From: an uncultured Ruminococcus sp. | GTDB taxonomy: Bacteria > Bacillota > Clostridia > Oscillospirales > Ruminococcaceae | Direction: 5' to 3' | Assembly (NCBI GenBank): GCA_937894495.1 | Contig: CALCRR010000260.1 | Location: forward strand, 1 to 14,104 | DNA length: 14,104 bases | In this document: one piece after another, positions 6,798 through 13,028 of the stretch | How the letters are laid out: every line of letters begins with the position of its first letter | How positions within the stretch are numbered: position 1 is the stretch's first letter | Program-made: the position numbers and the translations under genes | The notes under the pieces: generated by a model | Seen by the model: the letters and a program-made list of their open reading frames with translations, nothing else | The model's database searches: none | What the model was told of the DNA's origin: nothing

Positions 6798-7651
6798 GAT
6801 ATTTTCACCCCCTATCAAAGCTTACCGCAGTCATCGCCCTGCTGCCTGTGATAATGTTCTGCACCTCGCTGACTGCCGCAGGGCTGGGGCTTGCGGCAGC
6901 GGTTGTGGGGCTTACGATAACAAGGGGCGGCAGGTACGGCGCTAAAGCGCTGTTTTTAAGCCTTGGCGCTGCGGTGCTCATCGCACTTACAAATCCCCTT
7001 ATATCCCACAGGGGCGCAACACCGCTTTTGTTTATAAACGGCAGAGCTTATACCCTTGAAGCCATGCTGTTCGGCTTTGACCTGGGGCTGTCAGCCGCCG
7101 CAGTTATCGCCCTGCTCACCCTTTTGCAGGATATGACCAGGCGTGAAGAGCTGCTGGCGCTGATGGGCAGATTTTCGCCAAAGCTGGCACTGGCGGTGTC
7201 TATGAGCCTTGGCTTTGTGCCGAAAATACGCAGAAAAACCGCCGATATATCCTCGGCGCAGCTGACCTCGGGGCTGCTGAGGGGAGAGAGCTGCACCGAC
7301 AGGGTCGTTTCATCAGGCAGAGTTTTCATGGCTGCCGCAGCATGGTCAGCCGAAGCCGCTGCCGAGACCGCACAGGTGATGAACTCAAGGTGCTACGGCA
7401 TGGCAAGGCTGTCAAAAAGCTCTGCCGCCAAGCCAAAAGCCCGTGATAAAGCCATTTGCGCAGCTTCACTGCTGCTTATGGCGGTAACTGCCGCACTATA
7501 TGCCAAGGGGGGCAGGCAGTGGTTCTACCCAAGGCTGAATACTGAGGACTGGGCTGTGTCTGCACTGTTTGCCGTCAGCTTTGCAGCCCAGTGCCTGCTG
7601 CCTGTTTTTATGGCTGCCTTTATAAAAAAGCTGGGGGGCAAAATGCGTTAA
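6794..7651 (+). CDS. EcfT/CbiQ-like energy-coupling factor transmembrane protein
   Basis: This 285-residue membrane protein has hydrophobic segments at about 12-45, 51-70, 97-112, 219-236 and 253-277. The order of features fits EcfT: N-terminal FHPLSKL, a cytoplasmic helical region from about 115 with FVPKIRRKTADI, then AQLTSG (155-160) and NSRCYG (197-202), and a final hydrophobic region. In most EcfT proteins the last two sites are Ala-Arg-Gly-like motifs that dock on the two EcfA ATPases. Here the first has lost its arginine and the second has Cys where Gly is usual. No EcfA ATPase or substrate-binding S component is encoded nearby, so the protein must borrow ATPases from elsewhere or work differently. 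Its start lies inside the end of the DUF4430 gene, so the pair is translated together. There is no strong terminator after it. The substrate is unknown; the DUF4430 partner hints at a vitamin or corrinoid-like ligand. Confidence 0.82.
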   Translation: MRYFHPLSKLTAVIALLPVIMFCTSLTAAGLGLAAAVVGLTITRGGRYGAKALFLSLGAAVLIALTNPLISHRGATPLLFINGRAYTLEAMLFGFDLGLSAAAVIALLTLLQDMTRREELLALMGRFSPKLALAVSMSLGFVPKIRRKTADISSAQLTSGLLRGESCTDRVVSSGRVFMAAAAWSAEAAAETAQVMNSRCYGMARLSKSSAAKPKARDKAICAASLLLMAVTAALYAKGGRQWFYPRLNTEDWAVSALFAVSFAAQCLLPVFMAAFIKKLGGKMR

Positions 7652-7730
7652 GATTGCCAAGATATGGGCTTTTTTAAGCTGCCGATTTGTTGCGTTCATA
7701 AAAATTTTGTTCGTAAACGATTAGAATTGT

Positions 7731-7743
7731 TAATAAATTATTA
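7731..7743. promoter_or_regulatory. Short AT-only palindrome upstream of the phosphohexomutase promoter
   Basis: TAATAA-A-TTATTA is a perfect 13-base palindrome ending 6 bases before the -35 box at 7750. It could be a regulator site or simply an A/T-rich upstream element; AT-only palindromes arise easily by chance. Confidence 0.25.
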
Positions 7744-7749
7744 TACCTC

Positions 7750-7777
7750 TTGCTAATTTCTCAAAACGTGGTATAAT
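7750..7777 (+). promoter_or_regulatory. Extended -10 promoter for the phosphohexomutase gene
   Basis: TTGCTA at 7750-7755, a 16-base spacer and TATAAT at 7772-7777, with the extended -10 dinucleotide TG at 7769-7770. Transcription should start near 7784, giving a long leader of about 90 bases. Confidence 0.78.
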
Positions 7778-7781
7778 ATAA

Positions 7782-7848
7782 CTATAGGTGTGTAAAATTT
7801 CTATAGTTTACAGAAATTTTATAGAGTGTAAATGATCGCCGAGGGCGA
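7782..7848 (+). promoter_or_regulatory. Structured 5' leader of the phosphohexomutase mRNA
   Basis: A perfect 9-bp stem (AAAATTTCT at 7794-7802 with AGAAATTTT at 7812-7820, extendable by three more pairs including one G-U) encloses a 9-base loop. A second short hairpin TCGCC-GAG-GGCGA lies at 7836-7848. Two related segments, TATAGGTGTGTAAA (7783-7796) and TATAGAGTGTAAA (7820-7832), form an imperfect direct repeat flanking the main loop. No T run follows either hairpin, so neither is a terminator. I do not recognise a known riboswitch class. Confidence 0.45.
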
Positions 7849-7863
7849 AAAAATATTATTTAT

Positions 7864-7870
7864 GAGGTGA
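7864..7870 (+). promoter_or_regulatory. Ribosome binding site fixing the phosphohexomutase start
   Basis: GAGGTGA ends 5 bases before ATG 7876. The in-frame GTG at 7867 and ATG at 7870 fall inside or directly against this site and cannot be served by it. Confidence 0.8.
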
Positions 7871-7875
7871 TGATC

Positions 7876-9594
7876 ATGACAGAAAAAGAACTTTATCAGC
7901 TGTGGTGTGAAAAGGCTGTTGACGATCCCGATCTGCAGACCGAGCTAAAGGCTATCGAGGGCGATGACGAAGCTATCCAGGACAGATTTTACAGAGACCT
8001 TGAATTTGGTACAGGCGGTCTGAGAGGTGTTATCGGCGCAGGCGCATTCAGGCTCAACGTCTACACTATCAGGCGTGCTACACAGGGTCTGGCTGACTAT
8101 GTTAACGAGGCTTACAGCGACCCCGCAGTTGCTATCTCCTACGACTCGAGAATAAAGTCTGATGTTTTTGCCAAGGAGGCTGCGGCTGTTCTGGCTGCCA
8201 ACGGCATCAAGGCTTATATCTATACAGAGCTTATGCCCACACCCTGCCTTTCATGGGCTGTCAGGGAGCTGAAATGCCAGGCAGGTATAATGGTAACAGC
8301 ATCACACAACCCTGCTAAGTATAACGGCTATAAGGTCTACGGCGATGACGGCTGCCAGATCACCCTTGACGCTGCCAACGCTGTTATCGGTAAGATAAAC
8401 GCTGTTGATATGTTCGGCGGCGCTAAGACCGTAAGCTTTGAGGAAGGACTGGCTTCGGGCAAGATAGAGTATATCGGTCAGGAGGTCATCGACAAGTATC
8501 TTGATAAGGTTTCCGAGCAGGGCATACATACCGACCTTGTGGCTGACAGCGGACTTAAAGTGGTATACACACCTCTCAACGGTACAGGCAATAAGCCCGT
8601 AAGAGCTATACTCAAAAAGATCGGCATCAAGGAAGTCACAGTAGTTCCCGAGCAGGAGCTGCCCGACGGCAACTTCCCCACCTGCCCCTTCCCGAACCCT
8701 GAGATAAGAGAAGCTCTGCAAAAGGGACTGGAGCTTTGCGAGACTGTAAAGCCCGACCTGCTGCTGGCTACCGACCCCGACTGTGACAGAGTAGGCATAG
8801 CTGTGCCCGACCCCGACGGCAATTATGTGCTGTTCTCGGGCAATGAGGTAGGCGCTCTGCTGCTCAAATACATCTGCCAGGAGAGGACTGCACTGGGCAC
8901 AATGCCTGAAAAGCCGGTGGCTGTTAAGACTATAGTTACTACAGATATCTGCCAGAAGATAGCTGACGAGTTCGGCGTTGAGCTGAGGAACGTGCTCACA
9001 GGCTTCAAATTCATTGGCGAGCAGATCGGTTTCTTAGAGCAGGACAACGAGGCTGACAGATACATCTTCGGCTTTGAGGAGAGCTACGGCTACCTTGCAG
9101 GCTCTTATGTAAGAGATAAGGACGCAGTTGTGGCTTCCATGCTTATCTGCGAGATGGCTGCTTTCTACAGAACAAAGGGCATTTCGCTGCTCAAGGCAAG
9201 GGAGGAGCTGTACAAGCAGTACGGCAACTATCTCCACAGCCAGGAGAGCTTCCAGTGCGAGGGTGCAAGCGGTATGGAGAGAATGAAGCAGATCATGTCA
9301 GACCTGCGCACCAACGGTCCTAAGGAGATAGGCGGTCTGAAGGTAGTATCAGTTGCAGACTATGTGGCTTCAGAGCAGACCGACACTGCAACAGGCGAGA
9401 AGACCATTCTCACTCTGCCCAAGTCAGATGTGCTTGCATTCAACCTTGAACAGGGCGCAAGCGTTATCATCAGACCCTCAGGCACAGAGCCAAAGATAAA
9501 GGCTTACTACACAACTATCGGCGATACAAGAGCCGATGCAGAGGCTCAGGAAGCAAAGCTCAAAGCAGATTTCAAGGCAGTGCTCGGCTTCTGA
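7876..9594 (+). CDS. Alpha-D-phosphohexomutase (phosphoglucomutase/phosphomannomutase)
   Basis: This 572-residue cytoplasmic enzyme interconverts hexose 1- and 6-phosphates, most likely glucose phosphates, feeding UDP-glucose, glycogen and envelope sugar synthesis. All four active-site elements are present. TASHNP (141-146) carries the phosphorylated Ser143. The Mg-binding loop DPDCD has Asp300, Asp302 and Asp304. The sugar-specificity loop GFEESYG is at 399-405 and the phosphate-binding RPSGTEPK at 533-540. GTGGLRG at 45-51 is typical of the long bacterial phospho-sugar mutase group, and the length is normal for that group. GFEESYG, with two glutamates, favours glucose or mannose over glucosamine substrates, but the exact specificity is not decided by sequence. 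The gene is monocistronic, with its own promoter, a long structured leader and a terminator. Codon use is strongly biased, as in purL, suggesting high expression. Confidence 0.95.
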   Translation: MTEKELYQLWCEKAVDDPDLQTELKAIEGDDEAIQDRFYRDLEFGTGGLRGVIGAGAFRLNVYTIRRATQGLADYVNEAYSDPAVAISYDSRIKSDVFAKEAAAVLAANGIKAYIYTELMPTPCLSWAVRELKCQAGIMVTASHNPAKYNGYKVYGDDGCQITLDAANAVIGKINAVDMFGGAKTVSFEEGLASGKIEYIGQEVIDKYLDKVSEQGIHTDLVADSGLKVVYTPLNGTGNKPVRAILKKIGIKEVTVVPEQELPDGNFPTCPFPNPEIREALQKGLELCETVKPDLLLATDPDCDRVGIAVPDPDGNYVLFSGNEVGALLLKYICQERTALGTMPEKPVAVKTIVTTDICQKIADEFGVELRNVLTGFKFIGEQIGFLEQDNEADRYIFGFEESYGYLAGSYVRDKDAVVASMLICEMAAFYRTKGISLLKAREELYKQYGNYLHSQESFQCEGASGMERMKQIMSDLRTNGPKEIGGLKVVSVADYVASEQTDTATGEKTILTLPKSDVLAFNLEQGASVIIRPSGTEPKIKAYYTTIGDTRADAEAQEAKLKADFKAVLGF

Positions 9595-9616
9595 TAAAAA
9601 ATACCAAACAAAAAAT

Positions 9617-9650
9617 AAAGATCCCCGAGGTAAGGTCCTTGGGGATCTTT
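9617..9650. terminator. Bidirectional terminator between convergent genes
   Basis: AAAGATCCCC (9617-9626) pairs with GGGGATCTTT (9641-9650). The stem extends inward through one G-U pair and AGG/CCT to a 6-base loop (9631-9636). On the plus strand it runs into TTTTC and further T-rich sequence, ending the phosphohexomutase mRNA. On the minus strand the A-rich left flank reads as TTTATTTTTTG, ending the hydrolase transcript. Confidence 0.9.
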
Positions 9651-9658
9651 TCAATTCT

Positions 9659-10618
9659 TTACTTGTCAAGCGTCTCAATGAGCTCCTTCATATCCTTGCT
9701 TATCCGCTCATATTCGTAATCGTGAACGTAGTGTCCGCAGTCCAGCTTTATCAGCTTGCCGTCAGATGATGCGTCGACCATTGCCTGCATACCGCCTTCC
9801 CACAGCTTGTCATCTTTATTGTCGGCTGAAATATACATTATCATCGGGGTGTTCGGCAGGGGCATTGAGTTGAGTTCTTCCTGCAGATCCCTCTCGAGAT
9901 CGTTGTCACCCTCTCTCAGCACGGTATCATTAAGGCTATTTTTACAATACAGCTCCTTGAATATCTGCCTCTCCTCATTGGAGAGAGTCCCCGAGCGGTC
10001 TACCTCGAATATCCGCAAAACGCCTGTATATTGGAAGAACTTATAAATAGGCAGTATTTTCTTCATGCTGTCACGCTCGGAGGTAAGTGTGCTTTCGTCC
10101 TTGCAGTTAGGCGTACACATATCAAGACCCACTATCGCCTCCACCTCATCGGGATACTTCTGCGCCCAGAGTGCAGCCTCATAGCCCGAAAATGAGTGAG
10201 CACACAGCACATAAGGCGCTTTGATTCCTGCCTTTTCAAGCGCTTCTCTGTCCTGACGAAGTATGGTATCCATGTCACGCTCACCGTCGTTCTCATCGCT
10301 GAAACCGTAGCCGAACTTTTCAACAACGACAATTTTATATTCATCGCTGAGTCTGCTGTAAAGTGCCTTGAAATCAAGTATCGGCGATGCAGTGCCATAG
10401 CCCGACAGAAATACTATGGTGTGGTCGCCCTCACCCTCGGTGTATATGCTCATATTGTGACCGTCCACCTCAACAAGCTGCCCCAGGGGCGTTTCGTAAA
10501 GGTCTTTGTTCTTTTTGAACATTATCTGATTATATACCGTCATGATGATAAGAAACAGCGTTATCAGTATCAGAAGTACGAGCAAAACTTTACCTGTGAC
10601 CTTCAATGCTTTTTTCAT
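9659..10618 (-). CDS. Membrane-anchored alpha/beta hydrolase
   Basis: This 319-residue protein has one N-terminal membrane segment (about residues 11-28) after a basic start, so the catalytic domain probably faces outward. The fold is an alpha/beta hydrolase: an oxyanion strand FLSGYG (about 70-75), the nucleophile elbow AHSFSG with Ser142, and a late catalytic His296 in CGHYVHD. The acid is probably Asp266 in MYISADNKDD, by position only. The elbow is Ala-His-Ser-Phe-Ser, a permitted small-X-Ser-X-small variant of GHSxGG. A helical cap region lies at about 175-255. The substrate is unknown; esterase, lipase or peptidase are all possible. I chose the second ATG (10618): GGAG at 10627-10630 is 8 bases from it but only 2 from the first ATG at 10624, which would add two residues. 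It follows the GGDEF/EAL gene by 53 bases with no clear promoter, so they are probably co-transcribed. Confidence 0.85.
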   Translation of the reverse strand: MKKALKVTGKVLLVLLILITLFLIIMTVYNQIMFKKNKDLYETPLGQLVEVDGHNMSIYTEGEGDHTIVFLSGYGTASPILDFKALYSRLSDEYKIVVVEKFGYGFSDENDGERDMDTILRQDREALEKAGIKAPYVLCAHSFSGYEAALWAQKYPDEVEAIVGLDMCTPNCKDESTLTSERDSMKKILPIYKFFQYTGVLRIFEVDRSGTLSNEERQIFKELYCKNSLNDTVLREGDNDLERDLQEELNSMPLPNTPMIMYISADNKDDKLWEGGMQAMVDASSDGKLIKLDCGHYVHDYEYERISKDMKELIETLDK

Positions 10619-10671
10619 ATTCATTTCTCCGTTATCCTGCCGTATAATAATGAGCTGTACAAGGCTTGCCG

Positions 10672-12858
10672 CTACTCATATTCTTTGGCTATTTTAAGCT
10701 TGCCCTCGTCTATCAGTTCCTTTATCCGCTCATAGGGCACGGGCTTTGAGAACAGGTAGCCCTGAGCTCTTTCGCAGCCTATGGAAGCCAGAAAATCAAA
10801 CTGGTCGTTTTGCTCAACGCCCTCCGTCAGCGAGACCATGCCCAGCTGCTGGGTAAGGCTGACGATGTTGCTGAGTATCGGTCGGGTCTTGTCGTTATCG
10901 GAAAAGCCCGACAGGAAATTCATATCAATTTTAAGCACATCGAACTGGTAGTCTTTAAGCACGTTCAGCGATGAATAGCCGCTGCCGAAGTCGTCCAGCC
11001 AGACCTTATAGCCCGACTCTTTGAGGGAGCGCATGGCTTTTTTGAGAAGATCCTGCTGCTCGGTGAGAGCGCTCTCGGTTATCTCCACGTCGATAAAGCG
11101 CTGGGGCACGTTATACTTTTCAGCCAGCCGTTTCAGCTCGCCCACTATGTCGCAAAGCTCAAAGTCAAGGCGTGAGAAGTTTATGGAAACAGGCGCAAAG
11201 GGGTAGCCCTTGTCATAAGCCTCCTTATAAGCCTTGCAGACCTCCTCGATAACGCAGATATCCAGCTTATGTATCTGCCTGTGCTCTTCAAGCACGCCGA
11301 TAAATGCCCCGGGGGGCAGCAGACCGTAGGTGGGGTCAAGCCAGCGTGCCAGTGCCTCAAAGCCCACTATCGACTTATCCTTGGTGGAGACCACAGGCTG
11401 GTAATACACCTTGATATAGCCGTTTTCAATGGCAGTATCAATGTTATTTACGATGTACTGCTTCAAGCGGAACTTCTCTTCAAGAGTTTTGTCATATAGC
11501 CTGTAGTTCCTGTCAAAATGCTTCTTTATGCTGTTGCAGGCAAATCTCGCACGGTCGCAGGCAAGACTGGGGTCTGTCTCATGCTCGCCATGAGGGCGGA
11601 AGGCGCCGCATTTCAGCTCGATATGCACCTCGTCGTCATAGCTCCTGAGCTTTGCGGTTATCTGCCCGATTATCTTCTCGCTCCCCTCATACCTTGTGAG
11701 CACCACAAAGTGGTCATCTGAAAAGCGTGATACCAGCGAGCCCGAGAAGGACTCGTTTATAAGCTTTGCCGTATCTATCAGCAGCTTGTTGCCCTCATGG
11801 AAGCCGTATTTTTCGTTGTAATACTTGAAATTCTCAATATCGAAAAACAAAAACACCACATTGTTTTTATCAGTGGTGACATAGCTGAGCAGCTTTTTAG
11901 CCTCACTGCGGAAATACACCATGTTATGTATGCCCGTCAGCTCGTCCTCCACAGATATTTTGGTGAGGTATGCGTTCACCTCTTCCAGGTCCTCGTCCTT
12001 CTGCGCCTGCGAAAGGGTCTTGTTGTAGTTTGAGATACAAAACAGCAGGGTGGAGAGCCACATTGTAAATCCGTTTATCTTTACGCCGTCGCCAAGCCCG
12101 GGCTTTACCTTTGTAAAATCCACAACTCCCGTAAAACCGCCAACGGTGCTGAGGTCTATCAAGCCGCTTATCCTGTAATAGAACACCAGATACGACGCTG
12201 TGAGCACCAGAAAGCCCAGCCAGGGTCTCCACACCAGCAGGCAGATAACGAAAAGCTCCATAGTCAGAAATGTCAGCATCTGACCGCCTGTGGCGTAGCT
12301 GTTGACAGATATGATGATACCGAAATTTATGCACACGAATGAGAATATGTACATGACCGTAAGGCTGTGCCACTTTTTCTCCTGCTTATCTGCGATAAGT
12401 ATGACTGAAAAGGCTATCATGGTGATGCCTGCCCCCAGCAGGATCATATAGTTTTGCAAATCAGACACGGTCTTTTCGCTGCGGGGGTATTTTATGAGCA
12501 TAGAGACCTCATAAACGCAGACCGCTGCCGACAGCACTATGGATATTATGCCCAGCCACCGCACCTTGTGCTTTTTATACAGCGCCCTCACCGCATACAA
12601 AAGCATAAGTATGCCCGATGACAGCAGCAGAAAATAGTTGGTATAATACTTCTCCACCAACGACCAGAAAACCGGCTGCAGGTGGTCTGTGAATATGCTC
12701 AGGGTCATGCGCTCGATCATCCACAGCTCCAGCACGATGACCACCACTGACATATAAATGCTCGCCCTCATATTGGTCATATAAAAATATTCACGCACAT
12801 AATCAGTCTGCTTATCTATACCTATCCACTTTTTCAGCGTATCACCGAATTTTGCCAC
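10672..12858 (-). CDS. Membrane GGDEF/EAL protein, probable cyclic di-GMP phosphodiesterase
   Basis: This 728-residue protein has seven or eight predicted membrane segments between about residues 34 and 277, a short coiled linker (280-300), a GGDEF-type domain (about 303-455) and an EAL domain (about 463-718). The GGDEF signature is replaced by SDDHF (380-384) and the metal site reads FDIENFK (339-345), so cyclase activity is unlikely. The domain may bind GTP or be structural. The EAL domain keeps its active-site set: Glu501 in FEALAR, Asn560, Glu592 in EITES, Asp622-Asp623 in DDFGSGYSS, Lys643 in KID, Glu679 in TEGVE, and Gln699 in QGY. It should therefore hydrolyse cyclic di-GMP to pGpG in the cytoplasm, under control of the membrane part. 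I do not recognise the membrane sensor family. Translation starts at GTG 12858, behind a weak GGTG site at 12864-12867; no better start exists upstream. It is the first gene of a likely two-gene operon with the hydrolase. Confidence 0.92.
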   Translation of the reverse strand: MAKFGDTLKKWIGIDKQTDYVREYFYMTNMRASIYMSVVVIVLELWMIERMTLSIFTDHLQPVFWSLVEKYYTNYFLLLSSGILMLLYAVRALYKKHKVRWLGIISIVLSAAVCVYEVSMLIKYPRSEKTVSDLQNYMILLGAGITMIAFSVILIADKQEKKWHSLTVMYIFSFVCINFGIIISVNSYATGGQMLTFLTMELFVICLLVWRPWLGFLVLTASYLVFYYRISGLIDLSTVGGFTGVVDFTKVKPGLGDGVKINGFTMWLSTLLFCISNYNKTLSQAQKDEDLEEVNAYLTKISVEDELTGIHNMVYFRSEAKKLLSYVTTDKNNVVFLFFDIENFKYYNEKYGFHEGNKLLIDTAKLINESFSGSLVSRFSDDHFVVLTRYEGSEKIIGQITAKLRSYDDEVHIELKCGAFRPHGEHETDPSLACDRARFACNSIKKHFDRNYRLYDKTLEEKFRLKQYIVNNIDTAIENGYIKVYYQPVVSTKDKSIVGFEALARWLDPTYGLLPPGAFIGVLEEHRQIHKLDICVIEEVCKAYKEAYDKGYPFAPVSINFSRLDFELCDIVGELKRLAEKYNVPQRFIDVEITESALTEQQDLLKKAMRSLKESGYKVWLDDFGSGYSSLNVLKDYQFDVLKIDMNFLSGFSDNDKTRPILSNIVSLTQQLGMVSLTEGVEQNDQFDFLASIGCERAQGYLFSKPVPYERIKELIDEGKLKIAKEYE

Positions 12859-12912
12859 AATAACACCGCCCTGCTGCCTTGATTTACTTGCTTATTTAAG
12901 GCTATATATTTA

Positions 12913-12941
12913 ATTATAGTACAATTTGCCATAATTGTCAA
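12913..12941 (-). promoter_or_regulatory. Perfect consensus SigA promoter for the GGDEF/EAL gene
   Basis: On the minus strand: TTGACA (12936-12941), a 17-base spacer and TATAAT (12913-12918). Both hexamers and the spacing are ideal. Transcription should begin near 12906, giving a leader of about 48 bases. Confidence 0.88.
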
Positions 12942-12972
12942 TCATTCAGCAGAGATTTTTGAAAAAATGCAC

Positions 12973-13004
12973 AAAAAAAACCGCAGAGCTTTTATACTCT
13001 GCGG
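12973..13004 (-). terminator. Intrinsic terminator of the amt-glnK fusion gene
   Basis: CCGCAGAG (12981-12988) pairs with CTCTGCGG (12997-13004) around an 8-base loop. Read on the minus strand the stem is followed at once by eight T (12973-12980). It lies 24 bases past the gene's stop and separates this unit from the GGDEF/EAL promoter. Confidence 0.93.
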
Positions 13005-13028
13005 TGGTTTTTGGTATATCAACTGTTC

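Noticed and set aside
7652..7700. Terminator after the EcfT gene around GGGCTTTTTTAAGC
   Set aside because: Only a 4-bp stem closes around the T run and no stable stem precedes the T tract, so it does not meet the usual form.
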